Below, one piece after another: positions 1 through 7,122 of a DNA stretch of 12,316 nucleotides. The notes beneath the pieces are model-generated. The model ran no database searches, had not been told where the DNA came from, and worked only from the letters and a program-made list of their open reading frames with translations. The number at the start of each line of letters is the position of its first letter. The stretch's first letter is position 1. The position numbers and the translations under genes were made by a program. The stretch lies in assembly GCA_958430865.1 (NCBI GenBank), contig CAUDNR010001644.1:1-12316 (forward strand). The letters are read 5' to 3'. Source of the stretch: Entrophospora sp. SA101. Taxonomy: Eukaryota > Glomeromycota > Glomeromycetes > Entrophosporales > Entrophosporaceae.

Positions 1-489
1 CAGGGTCCAATTTTTTCACCAACTGTAAATCCTTTATTAGAGATTATTGTTGAGTAAAAAGACAAAAAAAAAAAAAAATAGCTGGAAGCTCGATTTTCCT
101 AGTACAGACCCCATATCTGGACATGAGTGTAGAATCGCACTAATCAACGCATCTTTGATTTTTAAACCTTCCAATCTGAGATGTATCATCTTGGCACAAT
201 AGGTTGGCTTTATCTTTCCACACATAACTCTTTCGAAGTTTATCAATTGCCGAGTAAGAACTTGAGGCATCTTACGACCACGCCGACCTCTCTGATAATC
301 TTTTTCTGTAAAAAACTCAATTCGTCACCATAGAATAGGAGTGGAACAGTGGTACCAAAGCCTATTAACTAAGAGAGTTGGGTAAAGCGATTTATCTTTT
401 GCTAGATATGAGAAAATAATTTCAAGTAATTCGGGTAAATCAAAAATATTTAGACCCTTTGGGTCATTGCTCCGCAATAGTTGCGCCAT
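1..489 (-). pseudogene. F-box/leucine-rich repeat protein, broken and cut by the window edge
   Basis: F-box proteins are substrate adaptors of SCF ubiquitin ligases; the F-box binds Skp1. The minus-strand frame starts at ATG 489-487. Residues 14-54 fit an F-box: an LNIFDLPELLEIIFSYL core, then VNRLWYHCSTPILW. A TGA at 327-325 follows that Trp. The same frame continues without a gap (RIEFFTEKDYQ..., then MIHLRLEGLKIKDALISAIL and HSCPD, a leucine-rich-repeat-like part) to a T15 run (A15 on the plus strand, 64-78). After the run, coding sense resumes in another frame at 56-1 (STIISNKGFTVGEKIGP), which fits a further LRR, and leaves the window. A TATA-like stretch lies at 500-510. From memory this closely matches Rhizophagus F-box families in which the stop position is an Arg. 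It is either a pseudogene or a gene carrying sequence errors. Confidence 0.82.
325..327 (-). other. In-frame TGA after the F-box
   Basis: Codons read TGG TGA CGA, flanked by open, family-like protein on both sides. A CGA to TGA change (C to T in a CpG) would explain it. Confidence 0.75.
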
Positions 490-585
490 TCTCAAATTGT
501 ATATTATATATCTTTAATCGAAAAAAACAACTAATGTTCGGATAATTAATTTTAGGTGGATATATTATGCATTATCCAGATATTC

Positions 586-835
586 TCAATTGTACTTAAC
601 CTCATAACTAGTTCCATCGAGCAATGTAAGAGTTTTATTTGGGAAGTCCAGTTTCATTGGTAACAAAAACATTGGTAACTTTTACTTGCTTTGATTCATT
701 ATTTTTGGATTGAAAAGAGGGATTTATTTTATGGAGCGTCCCTAATATTGGTAGCCTATCTCCTGTAGTCTCACAAAGTGAGGATGTTATTGCATCTAAT
801 ATAATCGTACCAATACTGGTACATCCAGAGCTTAC
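586..835 (-). pseudogene. Decayed coding fragment of unknown family
   Basis: From 835 to a TAA at 637-635 the minus strand is open for 66 codons with a protein-like composition (GCTSIGTIILDAITSSL, then TTGDRLPILGTLHKINPSF, then VKVTNVFVTNETGLPK). A second piece in another frame, 642-586, reads PNKTLTLLDGTSYEVKYN before a TGA. The two overlap at the shared GLP, as expected for one frame broken by a single-base indel. I do not recognise the family. No ATG begins it, so it is an internal or C-terminal part. Its upper end overlaps, in a different frame, the end of the polymerase-like fragment at 798-826. Confidence 0.5.
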
Positions 836-1031
836 TTAGATCCAATACTGCAGAGCCTACATATATTGGTTTATTCAGCAGTACTTTTTCCTTACCTAAA
901 TGAACTGCACATAGGTTATCATTAAAAGCTCTGAAATCTTTGCATCTGGGTTTGCTTATATTCTTGATTACAGCTCGTTCTGATTGCCAATTCGGAAATA
1001 TCTCTAGCCAAAAAAAATAACTAACGATTAT
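771..1031 (-). pseudogene. Protein-primed family B DNA polymerase fragment (Polinton-like)
   Basis: An 86-codon minus-strand frame, without an ATG near its start, runs from just after a TAA (1034-1032) to a TGA (773-771). The part from about 945 to 798 reads KPRCKDFRAFNDNLCAVHLG, then LNKPIYVGSAVLDLSKLWMY and QYWYDYI. In protein-primed B-family polymerases of Maverick/Polinton elements and related viruses, the segment just before the catalytic TDTDS motif has this pattern: F-x-x-F-N-(E/D)-N-L-x-A-V-H, then NKP-(I/V)-YVG, LDLSK, MY-x-F-x-Y-x-Y-I. Those polymerases copy linear DNA from a terminal protein primer. The TDTDS motif should follow about ten residues later, but the frame degenerates into NNILTL and a stop. 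The fragment is therefore a relic. The family match is from memory; a linear mitochondrial plasmid polymerase is the main alternative. Confidence 0.68.
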
Positions 1032-1172
1032 TTATCTATTTCCATTATATCTACTATTACCCGCAATCCATGATGAGTAACCAAGAAAAAATTTGCCGAT
1101 ATCAATAAGTCCTGATATAATAGCTTTATAGGTCTTTTTGATTCCAAGTTGAATCGGATCACATTTCTGCTA
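1032..1172 (-). pseudogene. Short decayed coding fragment next to the recombinase
   Basis: About 45 codons on the minus strand read DPIQLGIKKTYKAIISGL, then IDIGKFFLGYSSWIAGNSRY, up to a TAA at 1034-1032. The composition is protein-like and the stretch overlaps the last codons of the tyrosine recombinase in another frame. After the TAA the same frame continues into the polymerase-like fragment. I do not recognise it. One possibility is that it and the fragment at 586-835 were flanks of one gene that the polymerase-like piece interrupted. Confidence 0.4.
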
Positions 1173-2436
1173 ACATCAAATCTATTTCCGCAATTTGGGT
1201 AACAAAAGGAATATAATGCTCTCTGTGCACTTCCTTCGAAAGATCATTATTCTTAGGCTGAGATTTAGGTTCGGGTTCAGTATTAGTATCAGGATTGGTA
1301 TCAGAATCAGAAGAAGTATCACCCTCAGCATAATAAGTTCCGGAATCAAAACGGTCAATCTTATGTCTCATTGCAATTCTACAAAGTAAACTAAGATGTT
1401 GGACTGTTGGATTTCGACTACCATGAACTCTAGAAGCATGTTTACTCCCTATTTTTCTCAATCTTTTGGCGGTAATACCATATGCATTTAAAAATTTGCT
1501 AAATGCTCTAATATTGCGTTTTCCATTATCACTATATACAGGATCATGTAACTTTCTGGTTGCTATGGCATCTTGAATCCAAGTAAGCAATTCTCTTGCA
1601 CGTTCTGGATTCTTTTCCATGGAAAGGAATTGCCGAGGCTCAGGATTAACCTTCTTTTCTCCCTTATTCTTAACATGTCCTGTACAATACCAATAATAAC
1701 TGAGTTTGTACCATTCTGGAGGGTCTGATGAGTCGGGAACTTGAAGCTTGGCTTCTTCATTGGGTTCATAATGGATAATACGAAGAGTAGTAACTTCAGC
1801 GGGTCTCATGCTCAACATCATAATCACATCCGCAAGATCCTGCATAGTGGGAATTTTAGTAGTATCAATATTTTGAATTCTTCTAAGTCCCTCCTCTAAG
1901 GAGAAGTGTTTAGGGGTTTTAGGAGCATTGGGTAATCGCTGTACAAGTTGCTTCTTCTGAATTTCGTTAGAATCTTGAGTAAGTGCTGAAAATTTAGCAT
2001 ATATATCAATTACTTTAGAATCAACTCCAGCTTCTTTCAATTCCTTACGAAATAATGTAAGACGTGAGCTGGATGCAACAATTTCTTCATCACTATCATT
2101 TTTTGTCTTGATTAAATCTAAAGCATGTAACCAAATATCATATGGATCTCCAGATTTTGCACAGTATTGAGCTCTCTCTTTAATAGTAAGTTTTTCATTC
2201 CTTTTATCTGGTACAAGAGCCTTGATCTGGTCTTCTTTGAATAAGCGTCACTGAAGAGCTTCTTTTATGCTTTTACGAGCTTTCCAATCTGGTAACATAG
2301 CACCGAGTTCACTAGCGTAGACATGTAATTGTGATGGATTAGATTCGGTGGATAGGTTATATTTTTTTAGGATCTGGTCCAAAATGGAGGTAAAATTATT
2401 AGTTTGGGGCTTTCGGATTTTTGAAGCAGTGTTCAT
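1159..2436 (-). pseudogene. Tyrosine recombinase (Crypton-like or virus-like), one in-frame TGA
   Basis: The frame is continuous from ATG 2436-2434 to TGA at 1161-1159, 425 codons, except for one TGA at 2250-2248 (codon 63, after EALQ). Tyrosine recombinases cut and rejoin DNA through a tyrosyl-DNA link. Numbering across the TGA, the catalytic set is present: Arg211 in MRPAEVTTLR, Lys256/258 in the GHVKNKGEKK hairpin, H333-A-S-R336 (the HxxR box), His358 in MRHKIDRF, and Tyr368 or Tyr369 in SGTYY. The 22 residues from Arg336 to His358 and about 10 more to Tyr are normal for the family. The N-terminus (residues 1-130) would hold the core-binding helices. An acidic Ser/Asp/Glu tail follows the Tyr. 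The intact catalytic domain suggests recent decay, a sequence error or readthrough. It could be a Crypton or the integrase of a polinton-like element. Confidence 0.85.
2248..2250 (-). other. Single in-frame TGA in the recombinase
   Basis: Codons read CTT CAG TGA CGC TTA. The frame is open for 62 codons before and 362 after. The only perfectly placed splice pair around it (GTAAAA..TTCAG) would make a 26-nt intron, too short for a fungus. Confidence 0.8.
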
Positions 2437-2538
2437 GATAATATGTATATCGATAAGTAGATTGCGATATATTTATTACCTATTATTTTTCAAATTTAAA
2501 ATTAATTACCCGCCCTTCTTCATTCATAGATATTAGCT

Positions 2539-2774
2539 ATGCAAGAAAGATTTCTACTTATTATTATGAATCGGAAACTCGAACCCTTACTTCCTCAGGT
2601 AAGTCGGATATATTGCTTCCAACTAATCATTAATTATTATTTCAGATAATGGGGATTTTTGTCGTCTCTTATAATAAGTGTGGGAAAAAATTCAAATCGA
2701 AAAATTATCACGTATGCGTTCTGACTCGCAACGCCGATCACACTTGGCATTTTTCAGCGAACATTGTTCTGTGA
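2539..2774 (+). CDS. Possible small two-exon gene with zinc-finger-like remnant
   Basis: Exon 1 (2539-2598) starts with ATG and encodes 20 residues. It ends at a consensus donor, CAG/GTAAGT. The intron would be 2599-2645 (47 nt), with an AACTAATC branch-like site and a TTATTTCAG acceptor. Exon 2 (2646-2774) stays in phase and runs to a TGA, giving 62 residues. The second half reads YNKCGKKFKSKNYHVCVLT, then RNADHTWHF, which loosely resembles a broken C2H2 finger. It could equally be a transcribed leader of the gene at 2841, with the intron in its 5' UTR. Function unknown. Confidence 0.3.
2599..2645 (+). other. Predicted spliceosomal intron
   Basis: Donor GTAAGT, branch-like ACTAAT about 20 nt before the end, pyrimidine-rich acceptor TTTCAG, 47 nt long. 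All elements agree on the plus strand. Confidence 0.5.
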
Positions 2775-2828
2775 AATTTTGCAGATCACTTGTTAGATTA
2801 ATGAAGAATTGAATACTATTAATAACAT

Positions 2829-2838
2829 TATAATAAAA
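2829..2838 (+). promoter_or_regulatory. TATA-like box before the coiled-coil gene
   Basis: TATAATAAAA lies two bases before the ATG at 2841. This is too close for a usual core promoter unless transcription starts inside the frame or the true start is a later Met. It may simply be AT-rich leader. Confidence 0.2.
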
Positions 2839-2840
2839 CA

Positions 2841-4419
2841 ATGACGAATACACAATACACAATCGAATCATTAAGAGAATTGAATTCCAGGCTTGTTCTT
2901 CAGATCGATGAAATCAGAAAGAAGTTCACAGAGATTGAAATCGAGAATAACGAAATTAAAAAGAAATATGTAGAGGTTGAAGCCGAGAATACGGATCTAA
3001 AAGAAATAATAAAAGAAAATTCCAGGCGTGAAGCTGAGAGTATGAAGCTCAAAGCTAGAGTTGAGGAACTAGAACGGTATAAAAAAGAAAATGAAAAGCG
3101 ATTTGAGAAATTGGAATGTATCCGATCCAGTTATAAACCATTGTATTGATACTAATACCAAATCATTAGATGATGATACCAGGAAAATTAATCAATCTTT
3201 AGTTAATATTATCCTTTGTGAAACAAATTCTGATGATACTTCTGAACTGATAGATGAACAATGTGATGATACCCCCGCATCTGATACATTTGATAACACT
3301 TCAAATTGTGATTTACGTCATGAGTCTTTAACTCGATGTTCTGCACCATCTAACCACACAGAGTCTGAATCGTTAAAAGATAAGGAAATGAATAATATAA
3401 TTGATTTTCCGGTTGAAAGAGATAATGAAGGGATTCGTAACGAAATAAGAGAACGAAATAGGGGGGAAAAGCTTCAAAGTGAGGCACCTACTGGAAATTC
3501 TCCGAAAGAGGACACTTACGCATCTAATATTAAATCTAGTGTTCCTTCAAATCAGAAAAAAGAGCGAGGTTTAATACAAGAGATATCTATTAAAGATCAG
3601 AATAATATAACTGAAATTTCATCAAACAATATTCCTCAAAATCATGTGCCCGAAATAGATTATTCTACTTCAGATAAAGACATAATCTGTTTATATCAAA
3701 ATGCATGCGATGCAGAAAAAGATGCTATAAAAGCTAATCGAGAAGAAATATTATGTTGGTGTTTCTATGCTAAAAAGTCTAAAGGTATGGTTAAAGATTT
3801 TATGGCTAATGGAAAAGTCGGGGAAAAAAAAGCAAAAGGTCAAGTATATGATTTTATTATCCAACAACTTCCTAATACAAAGCGTGAAAACTTATGCAAA
3901 CAAACGCAAAAAGCTTTAAGAGTTTATAATTTATTCGAAAAAATAGGAATGGATAAAATTCAATATATCAAAACTTATACTGCAGATAGTATTTCGAGAT
4001 TTACTAATCTACAGATTCAAACAATTATTGATCATTTCGCTAAAAAGCCTGTCATAGAATTCACCGATAATCAAGACAATTCTTCAGATGACTTACCCGC
4101 CGGAGAAGCAAAGCTTCGAGTTTCCAACTCAACTGAGGCGAGTAATACATCTATTCTATCTAATTCTGAAACAATTCCAGTGGTATCAACAGAGATACAA
4201 GCAAGCGTGTTCGATGATTCTTTAGATTCTAACTTAAACCCCCTTGAGAGTAATGAGGATAATGAAAATGTTGATGATGATGAGGATGAAGACGATGATG
4301 ATAATGAGGAATCTTCTGATGATGAGGAGAAGGAATCTTCTGATGATGATGAAGATGAAGATGCTGGATATTACTACGATTTAAATAGCGGTAAAACTTA
4401 TAAAAAACAGATCGTTTAA
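2841..4419 (+). CDS. Coiled-coil protein of an expanded Rhizophagus family, two frames
   Basis: The first part, 2841 to about 3117, starts MTNTQYTIESLRELNSRL and is a strong coiled coil of Glu/Lys/Ile/Leu heptads. That frame stops at 3147-3149. The rest lies in the next frame, open from 3073 to 4419. It holds a linker with RNEIRERNRGEKL (3439-3477), a conserved helical domain (about 3676-4050) with ILCWCFY, GKVGEKKAKGQVYDFI, ALRVYNLFEKIGMDKIQYIK and TIIDHF, then an Asp/Glu run (about 4258-4368) and a GYYYDLNSGKTYKK tail. I recall this order, coiled coil then EIR-RNREKKL then the KIxYIKTY domain then acid run then YYYDL tail, in many Rhizophagus proteins of unknown function. The halves are joined either by a +1 frameshift in 3073-3149 or by an intron at 3077-3182 (GTATAA, TACTAAT, ACCAG), which restores phase. 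Confidence 0.82.
3077..3182 (+). other. Possible intron joining the two halves of the coiled-coil gene
   Basis: Donor GTATAA at 3077, TACTAAT branch consensus at about 3150-3156, acceptor ACCAG ending 3182; 106 nt. Splicing joins CG to G (Arg) and enters the long frame at KINQSL. Against it: the removed part includes good coiled-coil residues (KKENEKRFEKLE). Confidence 0.35.
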
Positions 4420-4676
4420 TCACCACATGTGACATTGGTATAGAACTGGATAATTTTAATATACAAGTATTCCAGAATTTAAGGGTCGTACACAAATGTT
4501 TTAAAAAATAAAGAATTCGTTGATTCATTTTATTTAATGATTTATATTTCGATAATAAGATACAAGAATAATTAATATTTTTTTACGAAAACTGGCAGAG
4601 TTGCAAGGGAGAGAACGTACGGCCCCTAGACCATTTAATGTACGCCCCTTTACTTTGGCTCTACCAGGCGAAAAAA

Positions 4677-5143
4677 TTATTTATTACTATTGTTATAATC
4701 AAATATTTCGTTGGCATTATTATCTTCGTAATTACTACTACTTATAAGTTTATTTTTTTCTTTAGTTTTAAACGCAATCCAAGTCACACCATGTAATAGC
4801 AACATATTTTTGTTTCATAAAATAAGATAAGGTTCTGTCGAATTATTGGTAACTATTTTTTCAGATTGAAAATTGTGAGTGTCTATTTCATTATCCGAGA
4901 TTATATATTTTTCGTCCAGCCCTTACCCGATAATACAATATTTATGTTCAATCCCTGATGCAATTTCTGGCAAAATGATACAGAATGTTTTGGTAACAAT
5001 GCACAAGATGGGTAATGTAAAAGTTTACTTTGCTAGTTTCCATCTCTAGTTACCTTAATATCATGTTCAAATTTCGCAGTCTGCTCGACTCTAGCCATAA
5101 GTTTGGCATTCTCTTGTCTTAATAAATCTAATTCGGATTGCAT
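4677..5143 (-). pseudogene. Relic of a second gene with a coiled-coil start
   Basis: ATG at 5143-5141 begins MQSELDLLRQENAKLMARVE, a coiled-coil start like those of the family at 2841, and the frame stops at 5035-5033. A likely donor, AAG/GTAACT, lies inside it. Further along, in another frame, coding sense continues from about 5020 (PILCIVTKTFCIILPEIASG) to TAA 4925-4923. It goes on in the same frame (GLDEKYIISDNEIDTHNFQS) to TGA 4817-4815, then NMLLLHGVTWIAFKTKEKNK to a final TAA at 4679-4677. Two stops in one frame plus a frame change make this a pseudogene, or an unusual gene with small introns. A TATATAA box lies at 5168-5162 on the same strand, about 20 nt before the ATG. Function unknown. 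Confidence 0.55.
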
Positions 5144-5161
5144 GATCGATAATAATTTTTT

Positions 5162-5168
5162 TATATAA
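5162..5168 (-). promoter_or_regulatory. TATA box of the relic gene at 5143
   Basis: TATATAA followed by an A-rich leader, about 20 nt before the coiled-coil ATG on the same strand. Confidence 0.4.
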
Positions 5169-5689
5169 TAATAAGGCATATATTTTGTCTGCAATATACA
5201 ACTGCAATGTATTTTTTTATTTGTATGTTATTTCAGCATCATTTTTATACTAAAAGTTCTACAGAACCAGGCACGAAGTGGTATTATTTTGGCACCATGT
5301 ATCAGCTCTGTTAAAATATGGTTTTATAATCATGTGGTAATTTATGAGTTGTAGACTCTCATTTCATACTTGTAAACATTGGTTTCGATTTGCAAACATA
5401 CATAAATGGCAAGAAAAATCGGCATAATCTTTTTATTTTTCTAACACACCACATAAAAAAATAATGATTTTCACAAACCTAATTTCAAGATTTGGTAATC
5501 CATTCATTCATAAAAATAAAGGTCTTGTGGGACGCATAATAATAAGCCTGATGTAGGTGAACAGATATTTTGTTTATTCGATTACTATGCCCATTAATAC
5601 ATTTTAATCATTATTTTAATAAAAAACGAAAATTAAAGTAAAACAGTTATATTGTGTACTAATTTCCTTTCTTCATTCCTCAGTCATCA
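5169..5689. other. AT-rich gap without a supported gene
   Basis: No long frame and no recognisable protein piece on either strand. A partial copy of the CACTTCGTGCC motif found at 7123-7781 lies on the minus strand at about 5269-5280, but without the downstream CATCCTCG. Confidence 0.5.
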
Positions 5690-6258
5690 TCACTTTCTTG
5701 TAGTTCCTGGCGGTGCAGATACAACGCGAACAACCGAAATTTTCTTTATGGTATTATTATTTAATTTGTCTAAATTTCTTTTATCAAACCTGATTTGTCA
5801 TCTGGCAGACCCCAATAGTGCTTAGAAATTCCTGGTTCGTTATCTGGATTTGGTCGATCAGGACGAATTTTGGCTTTATTCCGAAGTTTGAGATAGGCGT
5901 CTCTATCACAGCTTATTTCAACAACTTTTGGTTTGTCCGAAGGTTTACGTTTATTCGCCCATCCAATTACTTGGCTACGATTTTCACCAAAATATTTTTT
6001 TTCTTGACTATCAGGAAGCTGATGTGGAAGAGCTCCATTTTCAATGGTATCCTGTTGTTCAGTTTCACACATGTTACGATATATATTGACACTCTTCTTG
6101 GGTAAATTAAAGTCTACAGATTTTCTCCTATATTTATTATCATCGTTAAGTGAATTTTTAAATTGTTTAGCAATTGTTTGATTAGCAGCTGAAGAAACTT
6201 GCTTTAGTTTCTTTTTCGATGTCAAAGGAACTTGCTTTGTTTCCCTTCTCGATGTCAT
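5690..6258 (-). CDS. Unknown basic protein with a probable frameshift near its end
   Basis: The first real ATG is at 6258-6256 (MTSRRETKQVPLTSKKKLKQ); the frame upstream has only a TTG inside a TATA box. The main frame encodes 162 residues and ends with HYWGLPDDKSGLIKEI at TAG 5772-5770. It is Lys/Arg-rich at the start and has a central SVDFNLPKKSVNIYRNM and a C-terminal block DRDAYLKLRNKAKIRPDRPN. No known domain is seen. A second minus-strand frame, 5797-5690, overlaps the end and reads FDKRNLDKLNNNTIKKISVV, then RVVSAPPGTTRK, before TGA TGA TGA. A one-base shift near 5785-5797 would join the two into a longer protein of about 188 residues. Function unknown. Confidence 0.6.
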
Positions 6259-6293
6259 TTTATTAACAAAAAGTAAGTCCAATGGACCATGCT

Positions 6294-6302
6294 TTATATA
6301 CA
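6294..6302 (-). promoter_or_regulatory. TATA box of the gene at 6258
   Basis: TATATAAAG on the minus strand, about 36-44 nt before the ATG at 6258. It supports that ATG as the start, and the 58-bp repeats lie directly upstream. Confidence 0.5.
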
Positions 6303-6308
6303 AATAGC

Positions 6309-6384
6309 TTAAATGATAGACCGAAAATGGTAATTCATTGTAAATGTCGCTTAAATGGTAGACCGAAAATGGTAGACCGAAAAT
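6309..6384. repeat. Short TAGACCGAAAATGG repeats
   Basis: GCTTAAATG(A/G)TAGACCGAAAATGG occurs twice, about 41 bp apart, and TAGACCGAAAATGG occurs a third time in direct tandem at about 6373. Each of the two longer units continues into GTAATTCATTGTA, which also opens the next repeat. Confidence 0.7.
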
Positions 6385-6500
6385 GGTAATTCATTGTATA
6401 TGCATTTTAAATGTATCAGCTGATGTAACAATTGTAAATGATGGTAATTCATTGTATATGCATTGTAAGTGTATCAGCTGATCTAACAATTGTAAATGGT
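6385..6500. repeat. 58-bp tandem repeat, two copies, with palindromes
   Basis: Copies at 6385-6442 and 6443-6500 differ at only a few bases. Each begins GGTAATTCATTGTATATGCA and contains two perfect palindromes, ATCAGCTGAT (with an E-box CAGCTG) and ACAATTGT. They lie about 130-240 bp upstream of the ATG of the minus-strand gene at 6258, so they could bind a dimeric factor. Confidence 0.85.
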
Positions 6501-6620
6501 GGAATAATGGAATTAAAATATTTAGAGCTTATAAAAAATTGAATGTGTCTCAATACTTTGATATAATACGTCATTATACATAAGATGTTAATACATATGT
6601 CTCGCAAATCTAAAAATAAC

Positions 6621-7055
6621 AGACGCAAAGGTATGATCCAATTTTTTGATCCAAAGTAATACGCAAAAGTGATACGCAAAAGTATGATCCAATTTTTTTG
6701 ATCCAGAGTAATACGCAAAAGTATAATCCGATTTTTGATGTAATGTATCCAATTTTTATAGTGATACGCAAAAGTGCAAACAAATTTTTTGATTCGGTAG
6801 TACGTAAAAATATGATCCAAATTTTCGATCCAGTAATACGTCAAAGTGCAATCATTATTTTTTATATGGTGATACGCAAAAGTAAGAATAAATTTGATTT
6901 GGTGATACGCAAAAGTGCTATAAATTTTTCGATAGTAAAATGACAAAGCATAGGTCGATTTTTTGACAAGAAAAAATGATACTCAAAAGTACTAACTACG
7001 CGAGAAAGCTTTCTAGGAACCCAAAACATAGTATACTTTCGGTGATACGCAAAGG
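6621..7055. repeat. Degenerate array of a GATACGCAAAAGT motif
   Basis: Eleven direct copies of (G/A)(T/A)TACGCAAA(A/G)GT or close variants: about 6621, 6659, 6671, 6710, 6761, 6799, 6835, 6868, 6901, 6977 and 7041. Most steps are 33-39 bp; the longer ones (76, 64) are about two units. Between motifs sit T-runs flanked by GATCCA direct repeats (for example TGATCCAATTTTTTGATCC). The open frames across it on both strands only translate the repeat and should not be annotated as genes. Confidence 0.85.
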
Positions 7056-7105
7056 TAGAATAATATAAGGAAGAAGTAAGAAAAATTGTGCTTTTGCGTA
7101 TCACC
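7041..7105. repeat. Inverted repeat closing the array
   Basis: GGTGATACGCAAAGG at 7041-7055 is the inverse of CTTTTGCGTATCACC at 7091-7105, with 14 of 15 positions pairing and a 35-nt loop. It is the only inverted copy of the array motif and lies at its right end. Confidence 0.8.
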
Positions 7106-7122
7106 AAGTGAGATAACAATTC

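Noticed and set aside
1195..1389. Plus-strand frame rich in Arg and Ile
   Set aside because: Antisense of the acidic recombinase tail; Asp/Glu codons read backwards.
1563..1769. Open frame on the minus strand inside the recombinase
   Set aside because: Shadow of the recombinase in another frame; the catalytic residues are in the main frame.
2248..2280. A 26-nt intron (GTAAAA..TTCAG) removing sequence up to the recombinase TGA
   Set aside because: Too short for known fungal introns, and the TGA stays in frame after the acceptor.
3118..3182. An intron using GTATCC at 3118 in the coiled-coil gene
   Set aside because: Joining to 3183 creates TGA and the wrong phase.
4229..4528. Minus-strand frame with His-rich runs
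   Set aside because: Antisense of the Asp/Glu (GAT/GAA) tail of the coiled-coil gene.
4590..4665. A locally GC-richer stretch with an open frame (TAPRPFNVRPFTLALPGEK)
   Set aside because: About 50 codons, no match I recognise, and no tRNA fold found; not enough to call.
6449..7119. Several overlapping frames on both strands with repeated FAYH or VIRKS words
   Set aside because: They only translate the TACGCAAAAGT repeat array.
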